Assembly (NCBI RefSeq): GCF_932526225.1
Contig: NC_064034.1
Span: forward strand, 18,228,927-18,288,926
Reading direction: 5' to 3'
Origin: Nematostella vectensis
Taxonomy: Eukaryota; Cnidaria; Anthozoa; Actiniaria; Edwardsiidae
Length of the DNA: 60,000 nucleotides
The notes under the pieces: generated by a model
What the model was told of the DNA's origin: nothing
What the model saw: only the letters and a program-made list of their open reading frames with translations
The model's database searches: none
Part shown: positions 1 to 13,800 of the stretch, piece after piece
Numbering within the stretch: position 1 is the stretch's first letter
Layout of the letters: every line of letters starts with the position of its first letter
Made by a program: the position numbers and the translations under genes

Positions 1-149
1 GGGGCAAAAAATTGCAGTTTTATATTAGAGAATTAACCATTACTCCAAAATGACCTTCGACCTCCATGGTGGTCCACAAAAAAAAACATGAAAACAGGAA
101 AAATTTGAAATTTACCCTCTACGTTATCTGTGCTGGCTTTTCTGTACAG

Positions 150-3100
150 CACTGTACATCACTGTACAGCAATCAACAGCTCTGATATCTACTGTATATT
201 AATGTACAGCAACCAACAGCTCTCATATCTACTGTATATTACTGTACAACAATCAACAGCTCTGATATCTACAGTATATCACTGTACAGCAATCAACAGC
301 TCTGATATCTACTGTATATTACTGTACAACAATCAAATGCTCTGATATCTACTGTATATCACTGTACAGCAATCAACAGCTCTGATATCTACTGTATATT
401 ACTGTACAACAATCAAATGCTCTGATATCTACTGTATATTACTGTACAACAATCAACAGCTCTGATATCTACAGTATATCACTGTACAGCAATCAACAGC
501 TCTGATATCTACTGTATATTACTGTACAACAATCAAATGCTCTGATATCTACTGTATATCACTGTACAACAATTAAATGCTCAGATATCTACTGTATATC
601 ACTGTACAACAATCATACAAATGCTCTGATATCTACTGTATATCACTGTACAACAATCAAATGCTCTGATATCTACTGTATATCACTGTACAACAATCAA
701 CAGCTCTGATATCTACTGTATATTACTGTACAACAATCAAATGCTCTGATATCTACTGTATATCACTGTACAACAATCAAATGCTCAGATATCTACTGTA
801 TATCACTGTACAACAATCAAATGCTCTGATATCTACTGTATATCACTGTACAACAATCAAATGCTCTGATATCTACTGTATATCACTGTACAACAATCAA
901 ATGCTCTGATATCTACTGTATATCACTGTACAACAATCAAATGCTCTGATATCTACTGTATATCACTGTACAGCAATCAACAGCTCTGATATCTACTGTA
1001 TATTACTGTACAGCAATCAACAGCTCTGATATCTACTGTATATTACTGTACAACAATCAAATGCTCTGATATCTACAGTATATCACTGTACAGCAATCAA
1101 CAGCTCTGATATCTACTGTATATTACTGTACAACAATCAAATGCTCTGATATCTACAGTATATCACTGTACAGCAATCAACAGCTCTGATATCTACTGTA
1201 TATTACTGTACAACAATCAAATGCTCTGATATCTACTGTATATTACTGTACAACAATCAAATGCTCTGATATCTACAGTATATCACTGTACAGCAATCAA
1301 CAGCTCTGATATCTACTGTATATTACTGTACAACAATCAAATGCTCTCCTGATATCTAATGTATATCACTGTACAGCAATCAACAGCTCTGATATCTACT
1401 GTATATCACTGTACAGCAATCAAATGCTCTGATATCTACTGTATATTACTGTACAACAATCAAATGCTCTGATATCTACTGTATATCACTGTACAACAAT
1501 CAAATGCTCTGATATCTACTGTATATCACTGTACAGCAATCAACAGCTCTGATATCTACTGTATATTACTGTACAGCAATCAACAGCTCTGATATCTACT
1601 GTATATTACTGTACAACAATCAAATGCTCTGATATCTACAGTATATCACTGTACAGCAATCAACAGCTCTGATATCTACTGTATATTACTGTACAACAAT
1701 CAAATGCTCTGATATCTACAGTATATCACTGTACAGCAATCAACAGCTCTGATATCTACTGTATATTACTGTACAACAATCAAATGCTCTGATATCTACT
1801 GTATATTACTGTACAACAATCAAATGCTCTGATATCTACAGTATATCACTGTACAGCAATCAACAGCTCTGATATCTACTGTATATTACTGTACAACAAT
1901 CAAATGCTCTCCTGATATCTAATGTATATCACTGTACAGCAATCAAATGCTCTGATATCTACTGTATATTACTGTACAACAATCAAATGCTCTGATATCT
2001 ACTGTATATCACTGTACAACAATCAAATGCTCTGATATCTACTGTATATCACTGTACAACAATCAAATGCTCTGATATCTACTGTATATCACTGTACAGC
2101 AATCAACAGCTCTGATATCTACTGTATATTACTGTACAGCAATCAACAGCTCTGATATCTACTGTATATTACTGTACAACAATCAAATGCTCTGATATCT
2201 ACAGTATATCACTGTACAGCAATCAACAGCTCTGATATCTACTGTATATTACTGTACAACAATCAAATGCTCTGATATCTACAGTATATCACTGTACAGC
2301 AATCAACAGCTCTGATATCTACTGTATATTACTGTACAACAATCAAATGCTCTGATATCTACTGTATATTACTGTACAACAATCAAATGCTCTGATATCT
2401 ACAGTATATCACTGTACAGCAATCAACAGCTCTGATATCTACTGTATATCACTGTACAACAATCAAATGCTCTGATATCTACTGTATATCACTGTACAAC
2501 AATCAACAGCTCTGATATCTACTGTATATTACTGTACAACAATCAAATGCTCTGATATCTACTGTATATCACTGTACAACAATCAAATGCTCAGATATCT
2601 ACTGTATATCACTGTACAACAATCAAATGCTCTGATATCTACTGTATATCACTGTACAACAATCAAATGCTCTGATATCTACTGTATATCACTGTACAAC
2701 AATCAAATGCTCTGATATCTACTGTATATCACTGTACAACAATCAAATGCTCTGATATCTACTGTATATAACTGTACAGCAATCAACAGCTCTGATATCT
2801 ACTGTATATTACTGTACAGCAATCAACAGCTCTGATATCTACTGTATATTACTGTACAACAATCAAATGCTCTGATATCTACAGTATATCACTGTACAGC
2901 AATCAACAGCTCTGATATCTACTGTATATTACTGTACAACAATCAAATGCTCTGATATCTACAGTATATCACTGTACAGCAATCAACAGCTCTGATATCT
3001 ACTGTATATTACTGTACAACAATCAAATGCTCTGATATCTACTGTATATTACTGTACAACAATCAAATGCTCTGATATCTACAGTATATCACTGTACAGC

Positions 3101-4617
3101 AATCAACAGCTCTGATATCTACTGTATATTACTGTACAACAATCAAATGCTCTCCTGATATCTAATGTATATCACTGTACAGCAATCAACAGCTCTGATA
3201 TCTACTGTATATCACTGTACAGCAATCAAATGCTCTGATATCTACTGTATATTACTGTACAACAATCAAATGCTCTGATATCTACTGTATATCACTGTAC
3301 AACAATCAAATGCTCTGATATCTACTGTATATCACTGTACAGCAATCAACAGCTCTGATATCTACTGTATATTACTGTACAGCAATCAACAGCTCTGATA
3401 TCTACTGTATATTACTGTACAACAATCAAATGCTCTGATATCTACAGTATATCACTGTACAGCAATCAACAGCTCTGATATCTACTGTATATTACTGTAC
3501 AACAATCAAATGCTCTGATATCTACAGTATATCACTGTACAGCAATCAACAGCTCTGATATCTACTGTATATTACTGTACAACAATCAAATGCTCTGATA
3601 TCTACTGTATATTACTGTACAACAATCAAATGCTCTGATATCTACAGTATATCACTGTACAGCAATCAACAGCTCTGATATCTACTGTATATTACTGTAC
3701 AACAATCAAATGCTCTCCTGATATCTAATGTATATCACTGTACAGCAATCAACAGCTCTGATATCTACTGTATATCACTGTACAGCAATCAAATGCTCTG
3801 ATATCTACTGTATATTACTGTACAACAATCAAATGCTCTGATATCTACTGTATATCACTGTACAACAATCAAATGCTCTGATATCTACTGTATATCACTG
3901 TACAACAATCAAATGCTCTGATATCTACTGTATATCACTGTACAGCAATCAACAGCTCTGATATCTACTGTATATTACTGTACAGCAATCAACAGCTCTG
4001 ATATCTACTGTATATTACTGTACAACAATCAAATGCTCTGATATCTACAGTATATCACTGTACAGCAATCAACAGCTCTGATATCTACTGTATATTACTG
4101 TACAACAATCAAATGCTCTGATATCTACAGTATATCACTGTACAGCAATCAACAGCTCTGATATCTACTGTATATTACTGTACAACAATCAAATGCTCTG
4201 ATATCTACTGTATATTACTGTACAACAATCAAATGCTCTGATATCTACAGTATATCACTGTACAGCAATCAACAGCTCTGATATCTACTGTATATTACTG
4301 TACAACAATCAAATGCTCTCCTGATATCTAATGTATATCACTGTACAGCAATCAACAGCTCTGATATATACTGTATATCACTGTACAGCAATCAAATGCT
4401 CTGATATCTACTGTATATCACTGTACAGCAATCAACAGCTCTGATATCTACTGTATATCACTGTACAGCAATCAACAGCTCTGATATCTACTGTATATTA
4501 CTGTACAACAATCAACACCTCTGATATCTACTGTATATTACTGTACAACAATCAACACCTCTGATATCTACTGTATATTACTGTACAACAATCAACACCT
4601 CTGATATCTATTGTATA
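150..4617. repeat. 40-bp satellite array
   Basis: About 111 head-to-tail units of 40 bp, typified by actgtacagcaatcaacagc followed by tctgatatctactgtatatt. Two unit flavours alternate, one with caacagctc and one with caaatgctc. A unit carrying a 3-bp insertion (ctctcct) occurs at 1344, 1907, 3150, 3713 and 4316. The spacings 1344-3150 and 1907-3713 are both 1806 bp, showing a higher-order repeat. The array sits between exon 7 of the HECTD3-like gene and its unseen downstream exons, so it is intronic. The small ORF at its left edge is translated repeat and not a gene. Confidence 0.97.
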
Positions 4618-4654
4618 AAACTCAAATCTTGAGGCTATACACATATAGCAGTAC

Positions 4655-7600
4655 CTTACTAAATTGGTGTCAGCAAAGAGGTCTCTACTCAGGCCTGGCT
4701 CCTTGTCACCAGTTGATACAATTTTAATTCCATGTATTCTTGTGTCAATACCATCATCTGAAAAGCAAGATCCTATTTCAAATGAGTTGTCAATGTCGGA
4801 TACAGTATGACACCCTCTACAGTATTTAGCAGACACCATCCAAAGTTGTGATATTTTGCCACTTAAATTTGGTAAATCATAGGTGAAGCATGCATAATTG
4901 TTTTCAATTGCTTTTTGAAATTTAATAACTTTTTTACCATGCTGATTTGCACCAGGTTAAAGCAACATTGTGCTTTTTAGATTTCAAGTTGAGTGCATAC
5001 AGTACCGCTCTCGAACATATGGACACTGTTCGCCAAACGTTCACGTTTGTGAACAGATCCAAACTAACGGTTTGGTGAACAAGAACGTAGAGATATCGAG
5101 TTAAACGGTCTGAGCTGCATTATGGCGAAGTCCTGTCCAAAAAGGGGTAGTTTGGTTATAAATAAGCAATATGATTATCAGCAAATAAATTTGCTTGAAG
5201 TAATTACTGTGCTACACAATAACGGAAATTACAAACCAGTCCCATCCTGACTGCAGACAAAACAGTGACACAATGTTCTAATCTTCATTAATGCTGAATA
5301 GTTCTTGTGTTATACACAATAAATAATTAATTAAGCTTGTAGCCATGTTGTAGATAATTGCCTCGCTTGGAAACAAACATGCCTGGAATCTCAATAATTT
5401 GCTTAAAATACAGTATTGATTGCAGCATCATAGTTTCTAGCTACTGACTTCTTGACCTGTGTACTTCCTGACTTTTTTTTGTTTCAGTATATATGCGCCC
5501 AAATGCTGTAGTCATGTACAATGTGTCGATTGTGCTTGTGCAAGAACATAATTGAACAAAAAGTGTATGGAATAGCTTTAGTTATGCACTCTTAGGTAGT
5601 TAGAGTAAAAAAAAAATATGAATTTGATAAAAAATCCACAAATCTAAATGACTCACCTTTGCATTCCTTGATTTTGATCTCAATAATGTGGAAGTACTGA
5701 GTCATCTCCTCTAAAACAAGCACATCTCCTGTAACAGTTCTAGAGAGAGGCAAACACAAATATACATATACATATCTCCAGTCAAGGTTTTAGAAGTAGG
5801 GGAAACACAATGTGCGTGGGCAAACATAAATGATATGGGGATTAACTAGGGTGCCTTACACTTAATAGATTGTATCGCAACAAGACATTATAAAGCATAC
5901 CAGATGAAAGGAGGGTGAATAGAAAAGGTACATTTACTATTGACTGTTAGTATCCAAGACAAATAGAAGAATGCTAAATTGCAGTTTTAGGCAAACAAAA
6001 AGAACATAATAACATTTGGTACATATTGCTAAACATTAAACGCCAAATCTATTGGGGTCTTGTGTTTTCATTCATTTCCAGATGGTATGTGGCTTGTGAT
6101 GTACTTACAGATCAACAAAAACTTCATTGAGCTGTTTAAAGTGACCAACTTCTCCTCCGCTGATGATGATTCTGTACGGCATGTAGTTATCATCCCTAGC
6201 ATCCAGTTCAATGTAGAGGCGTCTGAAAGAGTCATACCAAACACAGGTTATTGCTTCAATTTTATTCTTTAGGTTATTTTCTTGTGGAAAAAACATAACA
6301 GAAAAAACTGAGAAGAAGATGCCTAAAATAGAATTTCAGTAATTGTTACATACCTTGAAAACGCTATTGTGTGAGTTTTAGTATTTTTATCTTTATATAA
6401 TTATTTATTTCTTATTTATCTTCTTGGGCATGCTACAAAGTACGACATACTTGATAATGACGCCTGGTTTGATTGACAGCCTGACCCAGTGCCGCCCCTG
6501 GTTCCCATCAGATTCCCAGTATGTCACGGGGTCACCATCAGTCAAGCAATCTTTTGAGCTGTCTTCCTACAAGAGATCACAAGCAATTGTTGGAGTCAAA
6601 CACTCAATAAGCTGTATTCCTACAAGAGATCACAAGCAATTGTTGGAGTCAAACACTCAATGAGCTGTCTTCCTACAAAAGATCACAAGCAATTGTTGGA
6701 GTCAAACACTCAATGAGCTGTCTTCCAACAAGGATAAACACATCAGTAGTATAGTTAAGATACCAATTTTCCTATTACCGAGGAGACTTCAATGCCATCT
6801 ACATAATGGCTAATACTGCCCAAGTTAGCATCCATCTTGTTCATGTGATCAGCCAGGAATTTGGCAAGTTCCTCGTCTGCTTCAAGGCTCCACTTGGGGG
6901 GAGGATTGGTGAGCTGGCGCATAGCTTCTCTGTCACCATACTTTTCAATTGCTGGGGGCTTAGACAGTCTTAAGGTATAGAACATCTCCACTGCCTCGGA
7001 CCAACTAAACAAAGACATGGGCCAGTTAGCAGAGGGTCAGACCAACTGAACAAAGACATGGGGCAGTTAGTAGAGGGTCTGACCAACTGAACAAAGACAT
7101 GGGGCAGTTAGCAGAGGGTCTGACCAACTGAACAAAGACATGGGGCAGTTAGCAGAGGGTCAGACCAACTGAACAAAGACATGGGGCAGTTAGTAGAGGG
7201 TCAGACTAACTGGACAAAGACATGAGGCAGTTAGTAGAGGGTCAGACCAACTGAACAAAGACATGGGGCAGTTAGCAGAGGGTCAGACAGACTGAACAAA
7301 GACATGGGGCAGTTAGTAGAGGGTCAGACTAACTGGACAAAGACATGGGGCAGTTAGCAGAGGGTCAGACAGACTGAACAAAGACATGGGGCAGTTAGTA
7401 GAGGGTCAGACCAACTGAACAAAGACATGGGGCAGTTAGCAGAGGGTCAGACTAACTGAACAAAGACATGAGGCAGTTAGCAGAGGGTCAGACCAACTGA
7501 ACAAAGACATGGGGCAGTTAGTAGAGGGTCAGACTAACTGGACAAAGACATGGGGCAGTTAGCAGAGGGTCAGACAGACTGAACAAAGACATGGGGCAGT

Positions 7601-10476
7601 TAGTAGAGGGTCAGACCAACTGAACAAAGACATGGGCCAGTTAGTAGAGGTTCAGACTAACTGAACAAAGACATGGGGCAGTTAGTAGAGGGTCAGACAA
7701 ACTGAACAAAGACATGGGGCAGTTAGTAGAGGGTCAGACTAACTGGACAAAGACATGGGGCAGTTAGCAGAGGGTCAGACCAACTGAACAAAGACATGGG
7801 CCAGTTAGTAGAGGGTCAGACCAACTGAACAAAGACATGGGCCAGTTAGCAGAGGGTCAGACCAACTGAACAAAGACATGGGCCAGTTAGTAGAGGGTCA
7901 GACCAACTGAACAAAGACATGGGGCAGTTAGCAGAGGGTCAGACCAACTGAACAAAGACATGGGCCAGTTAGCAGAGGGTCAGACCAACTGAACAAAGAC
8001 ATGGGCCAGTTAGTAGAGGGTCAGACCAACTGAACAAAGACATGGGGCAGTTAGCAGAGGGTCAGACCAACTGAACAAAGACATGGGCCAGTTAGCAGAG
8101 GGTCATACCAACTGAACAAAGACATGGGGCAGTTAGTAGAGGGTCAGACTAACTGAACAAAGACATGAGGCAGTTAGCAGAGGGTCAGACCAACTGAACA
8201 AAGACATGGGGCAGTTAGTAGAGGGTCAGACCAACTGAACAAAGACATGGGGCAGTTAGCAGAGGGTCAGACCAACTGAACAAAGACATGGGCCAGTTAG
8301 TAGAGGGTCAGACCAACTGAACAAAGACATGGGGCAGTTAGCAGAGGGTCAGACCAACTGAACAAAGACATGGGCCAGTTAGCAGAGGGTCAGACCAACT
8401 GAACAAAGACATGGGCCAGTTAGTAGAGGGTCAGACCAACTGAACAAAGACATGGGGCAGTTAGCAGAGGGTCAGACCAACTGAACAAAGACATGGGCCA
8501 GTTAGCAGAGGGTCAGACCAACTGAACAAAGACATGGGGCAGTTAGTAGAGGGTCAGACCAACTGAACAAAGACATGGGGCAGTTAGTAGAGGGTAGGAC
8601 CAACTGAACAAAGACATGGGCCAGTTAGTAGAGGGTCAGACAGACTGAACAAAGACATGGGCCAGGTAGTAGAGGGTCAGACACACTGAACAAAGACATG
8701 GAGCAGTTACCATATTGTAGGAAAAAGACTGAAAATTATGTAAGACTGTAAGAAAATTTGTTACTTTTCTCAATGTTGTCCAAGTCATTTTAGTCTGACA
8801 TGACACTAGTAATAAAAACACATACTTCTTAACTGATGAAGTCTCCACATTATCAGCCTTCTTTTTCCCTTTCCCTGCCTCTGTCTCACTGACGGGAAGG
8901 AGTATTGGCTTGCCAGCCCCTTGCTTTGGATCATAAGTCAGCTGTAAAACCCATCCCTCTTTAAGAGTTTTTGACGGGGTGGAAGAGTTTGCAGGTGTAC
9001 AGAACTTTTGCAGTGATTTCTGAAAGAAAAAGAAAATAGACTGTATGAGCTTAGAGCCAAAACAATGTACTCAAGAGTATCAAAGCCAGTTGGCCAAGGC
9101 AATAAATAAAAAGGAGACAAGAGATTAGCTCAATTCCTGCAAAAAGGATACAGTAAATAGAAGGACATATGCGAATAATTTGTGGCAGAATCACTTCTGC
9201 TGTAAAGCATTAACAGTGGTTTGTGTGATGGTAAAATGGGCGGTACTCCACCTTCACTTGCATTTGCAAATTCAAAGTTTGTAGAGATTCCCCCATGGAA
9301 AGGGTAAAGAATGAATTTATTCGCGAGTAGCGAAAAATCAAATCACAAACCACTGAGTCTTCAAGCACTTTCCATGTTGTAAGGTTTTTATTTCATACAT
9401 AATACAAATCTGTCTCTCTAGTGTCTTGCACAGAATAAGATGTAACTATGCTATTGTGGAACAATATTATGTATGAGTTTTACATAATAAAAAAATGTAC
9501 AGTACAAGTAAGTTTACTTGTAGTGCATCTGTTTATTTTTGTACTCATGGGTGATTTGGGGTCTCATAAGTGTATGTGGATACATCAGAACGGTCTAAAA
9601 CTTTGGTTGCCATATTTGTGGAATTGATGGTAAGATTTCTCAGAGAACTCAAAATTGCAGTGGTTGTCAGAGATGTAGAAGTCCACGTAAGATTCGGGGG
9701 GGGGGGGGCACATGCCCCCAGTGCCCCATCCCCTGCTACGGCCCTGATTGTTTCCGTAATGCACCGAATCTAGGAAATCACTTACCAATAAAATAAAATA
9801 AATTACTCAAAGGATAAATGCCGAAACATACCATCTTTGTAGATAAAAGTAATAATATTGAGTGACTATATAGGGGGCTTGTGATACCATTAATAAAACA
9901 TTAATTATAATTAGTATCGCGAATGTAATCGCAACCTCAAAGATATCTATAGCGTATTTCTATTTTATAGAGTAAGACAGAAATCACAAATATCCATTCC
10001 AACTGTTACCAGGGGAAAAGAGAACCATAGACAAAAATTATACTTGAACTCTTGACTCAATACTATAAAGAGTATTCAATATAGGGACAAGATTAAAATA
10101 ATAACATACAAACGGACGTCGATAAACAAACTCAGCTGTTCTTTGACTGATCAGCATCCGTCCATTGCTCACCGCACATTCCTACCTGAGTAAGCTTAAG
10201 CCACGCTCCTTGGTTGCTACAAAACTCCTCACCAGACGCAAACACTTGCAAACTTGGCGATGGGAAGATTTCACCAATTTTTTCTGAGTTCTTCGAGGGC
10301 TTTTTCAAAATAGGTATTGGCGGTGGAGTTTGCAAATCACTATTGACGGTATACTCAACTTCCCCTGCGACGAAACAAAGCGCACTTGGTAAACTACTCT
10401 TTGTTTCCATCCGCTTTATTGTTTCCATGAGACATCGTATCCTTGCCAGCCGCCTCCGAGCTGGCTCGTTCTTCAT
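4655..10476 (-). CDS. HECTD3: HECTD3-like E3 ubiquitin ligase, N-terminal seven exons (partial)
   Basis: Exons on the minus strand: 10186-10476 (ATG at 10476), 8826-9019, 6779-7004, 6451-6566, 6109-6222, 5657-5739 and 4655-4757. All junctions are GT-AG and the reading phases join without a stop. The predicted product runs through a conserved N-terminal region (exon 1 has GEEFCSNQGAWLKLT) and an acidic helix (exon 3 has EADEELAKFLADHM). It then enters an APC10/DOC-type beta domain: TYWESDG in exon 4, DDNYMPYRIIISGGE in exon 5 and DDGIDTRIHGIKI across exons 6-7. This order and these motifs match HECTD3, a HECT-type ligase whose DOC domain is thought to select substrates. The catalytic HECT exons lie left of position 1 and are not seen. 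Introns 2, 3 and 7 carry tandem arrays. Identity is inferred from recalled family motifs. Confidence 0.85.
4758..5656. other. Intron 6 of the HECTD3-like gene
   Basis: AT-rich intronic sequence between exons 6 and 7. I see no gene, repeat array or RNA gene here, only short imperfect palindromes around 5016-5090 (gttcgccaaacgttcacg region). Confidence 0.7.
6566..6728. repeat. 53-bp tandem repeat built on the exon-4 3' splice site
   Basis: Three successive 53-bp steps (copies of cctacaagagatcac start at 6566, 6619 and 6672, and a degenerate one at 6725). Each unit copies the exon-4 acceptor on the minus strand plus the first exon bases (gagctgtcttcctacaa on the plus strand). The intron therefore carries several decoy acceptors upstream of the real one. 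Confidence 0.9.
7005..8708. repeat. 41-bp minisatellite built on the exon-3 3' splice site
   Basis: About 41 units with a 41-bp period, typified by gggtcagaccaactgaacaa then agacatggggcagttagcaga, with single-base variants. The array abuts exon 3 of the HECTD3-like gene. Read on the minus strand, every unit contains a pyrimidine run, tttgttcag and ttggtc. This matches the genuine acceptor (tttgtttag followed by ttggtc at about 7001-7013). The array is thus a multiplied intron-exon junction. Confidence 0.95.
9020..10185. other. Intron 1 of the HECTD3-like gene
   Basis: AT-rich intron. The only recognisable item is a short G-run repeat near 9697-9752 ending in cccctgctacggccctg. Related sequence recurs at about 11,570-11,614, suggesting a dispersed MITE fragment. 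No coding sequence is supported. Confidence 0.6.
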
Positions 10477-10888
10477 TTTAAGAGAATTTTGACTTTTTTA
10501 CGGACTCATGTCGCACTCGGCAAGTTCACTTCAAACTGGTTGGGATTCCAGTTCATTGGTAGCCTGGCATTTGCTTCGTGACCGCCCCTTCATGTTTATA
10601 AATGTTGTTTGTGTCAAACTTTTCAATCAATTTTTCTTTCATCGGCGCTCGTCTTTAAACATTGCCGCGCTTTACATGCTTTTTTTCAGCAAACAAACGG
10701 CTGAAATGATATGATAATGCAGTCTAAATTTGTAAAAGCGTCTTGTTTATTTTGATCTTAAAAGTATGACGTAAATACGAGGTGCATGACTAAATGAAAG
10801 TGCCATTACTTATTAGCAAGTCGAAACACAACAAAACGCACTCGAACAAGTAACAATCTTCTTTAGCGTGGACGTGTAGGGTTTAAAG
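10477..10888. promoter_or_regulatory. Divergent promoter between the HECTD3-like and oxidase-like genes
   Basis: The two host genes are transcribed away from each other with their ATGs 412 bp apart, so this interval must hold both promoters and 5' UTRs. I see no clear TATA box. It is not repeat-derived as far as I can tell. Confidence 0.6.
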
Positions 10889-13800
10889 ATGAAAGTTGGC
10901 ATTGTAGGTAGCGGCATTGCCGGCCTGAGTGCTGCTTGGCTTCTCACTTTGCGAGGGAACGAGGTCCATTTGTACGAGAAGCAGGAATCTCTTGGACTTG
11001 GTGCACATTCCATCAGTGTGGGCTCTCATGGGGACGAAGTTGATGTTCCTATACGATTTTTTCACGAATTGTTTTACCCCCAAATGCTATCGCTTCTCAA
11101 TTATGTTGGAATTGAGACCATGGCTGCAACTTTGTCTCCATCTATTCAGGTCAGTACAGTTTATATGTTTTGATACGGTACACCTGTAGCCCTTATATTT
11201 CGCACGACAAATTATGACTGCTTGCTGGCGACAATAATAATAATAATAATATCCATAACCGTAGCTAGCTATTGTTGGTAAAATAGGTGGGGGGTGGGGA
11301 GCCCCCTAAACCCTCCCCCTAGATTCGCTACTGACATCAACCCCCAAAAGGACAGCGTTTTTTACAGAGTCTAGGTGTTCTATTTGTGGCACACAAGTCA
11401 GAGGCAAGGAGCGAATTTCAATATTTGTCTATCGCATTCCTATCATTCATAGCCATAGCAGGCCTTAAATTATTTTGGCGGGGTGGGGAACAATACAAGA
11501 ACATTAAGAAAACAATGGGGGGCACCGCCACTCCCCTGCTGGTCATTTTCTTATAATTTTTGAAAATATTGGGGGGGGAGACGTGCCCCAAGTGCCCCAC
11601 CCCCTGCTATGGCACTGTCATTCTGAGGGTTTTGAGAAGTATAACCCTCGCCCTAATTGGCTCTTTTTAACAATTGTGGAATTCGCATAGCCTGTCAACT
11701 CTCCCTCATTAGGCGAGAGTCTCAAGATTTTGAGCCTTTTCTCAAGCCTAATTTTCTTGAAAATATCCATACATATACTGCATTCTCCCACATTAGCTAC
11801 TGTATCTTGGTACTTCTGATACATGCACTGTATTTTCTCAAGATTTTTCCTAAAGCGAGGTTGACAGCTATGAATTTGATACTTGCTGGAGTATATCAGA
11901 TGTGAGAAAGAGTGGGACTTGAGCAGACTCTCTTGTATGCATCCGAATATCAGGCTACCTAATCCCCTAGCTCAATTTCCAGGTAGTTTCTGTGAGGCCA
12001 CAGTACAGTGGCCGATGAGACCTAGCAAAGGCTAGAAATAGAGACTACCTGATTCTCCTTATTCAAACAAATATTGCTTTAAGATATGAATAGATATTGA
12101 TATTAATAATTATTATCATTCTTTAATGGTCAGCATTATCTTTACTTGCTGCTCTTGCTATTCTCAATCCTATCATTTGTACTAAATTTCAGGTGTTTGG
12201 CCAAAGCTGTCACTATAAATTACGCAATCTGAATATTGGTGGCTATGCCATCCCTTATGTGACCCCATGGGATTTTGTGAAAAATGCACACACATACTGG
12301 ACCATCTGGAGGGATTCGTTGAGATTCAAGAAGGCATCCACCCACATGCAGAATAACCAGGTACACATTGCATACAGTAAATGTGGCTTGTTTTTTTTTT
12401 TGTTAAACAAAGGTGACGTATAAAAAAAAATGGGATGGGTGAAGCCACTTTCAAATATCATCTGCTGTACCCAGGCCTTGCGAGAGGGTGTAAATTTATA
12501 AAAAGTGGACAAAACATATATATTCTCAATTTTTCTTGCAAAAGCATTTCCACAAAGAAGACCAAAGAAGATGGACTGGACTAAATTGTAATGTTACTAT
12601 TCTTGATGCTAATTTGAAGGCAAAAAATTGACTGCTATATTGGGTACATTTGCATGTTCCCCTGAAAAAGTTTTATACACATATTATAAGCCATATTATT
12701 TTTATTATTCCTGTAACTGTAGATGCTCAGCGCACATACCCTATGCACACACCCCTCCTTCCTTAGTTATGGGCTTGGTATCCGATAGTGCGTTCAAAAG
12801 GTTTTTTTTCTGAACCACTTGTGCATGGGGAGATACTGCTGATTAAAAAAAATAAAAGTTGATCTGACACCTCAAGACATTACAGGGTTACTGAGTAGGA
12901 CACCTTTGAGGGTGCATATTCTCAACTTCACCCATTGACCAACCCATACACTCCCGGAGGGGGGGGGGGAAACTCTGATAAAAACAGATGTGGGTGATTG
13001 TTGGCAAAATCATTTTAACACTCAAGGAGGTAACTTGGTCAACAGAAATTCTTACCCCTAGGAGATGGCTAATTGGGTGTGGTAGAGGGAATTTTTAACC
13101 CTAAGAGATGGCAGAATAGGAAAAAAACCTTAAACACCCCCTTAGGAATAGCAACTGGTCGAATTTTATACCCCAAGAGATATCAGGATCGGAAAAAAAA
13201 TGTTAAACATCCCTTCAGGAATAGCAGTTGGTCGGATTTTATACCCTAAGAGATGGCAAAATCGGAAAAATCCTTCAAAACCTCCTAAGGGATGGTAGTT
13301 GGTCAAAATTTTATACCCTAAATGATAGAATGGTCATCTCCGTCCCCCCCCCCCCCCCCCCCGCCCCGGCATACACTCCAGTTACATAAATAATGGCTTT
13401 CCTCATGCCCACTAGGTCTATTTGGTTAAAGGGGAGGTTGTCCCAGTGGTTCTTTGTTTGTTATTTCCATAAAGAATGGGTACACAACTAATGGATGAAT
13501 ACTCCTACACAGGATGTGCGTTGCTCGCTGCAACACATGTCCTTGGCACAGTATTTGGTGGATAATGGCTACTCCACACTCTTCATCGACATGTTCCTTG
13601 TGCCATTATTTGCGGGTAAGACAATACTCGATTCCTTCAAACTTGTAGACATACTCACTTCCTGAAAAGGTTAGTTTTGTGAGATGCAGCTTTGTCTCAG
13701 ATTCTTTTATCTGGGTAATGTGTACTAGTAGAAGAAAATGGTGCAGCATCGTTCAAATTTGTGGAACATTTTTGAAATTTGGCACATAGATATAGAATTT

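Noticed and set aside
130-345. 71-codon ORF at the left end
   Set aside because: It is translated satellite repeat.
150-4617. Repeat array resembling a CRISPR locus
   Set aside because: Units abut without unique spacers, and the context is a eukaryotic intron; it is a satellite.
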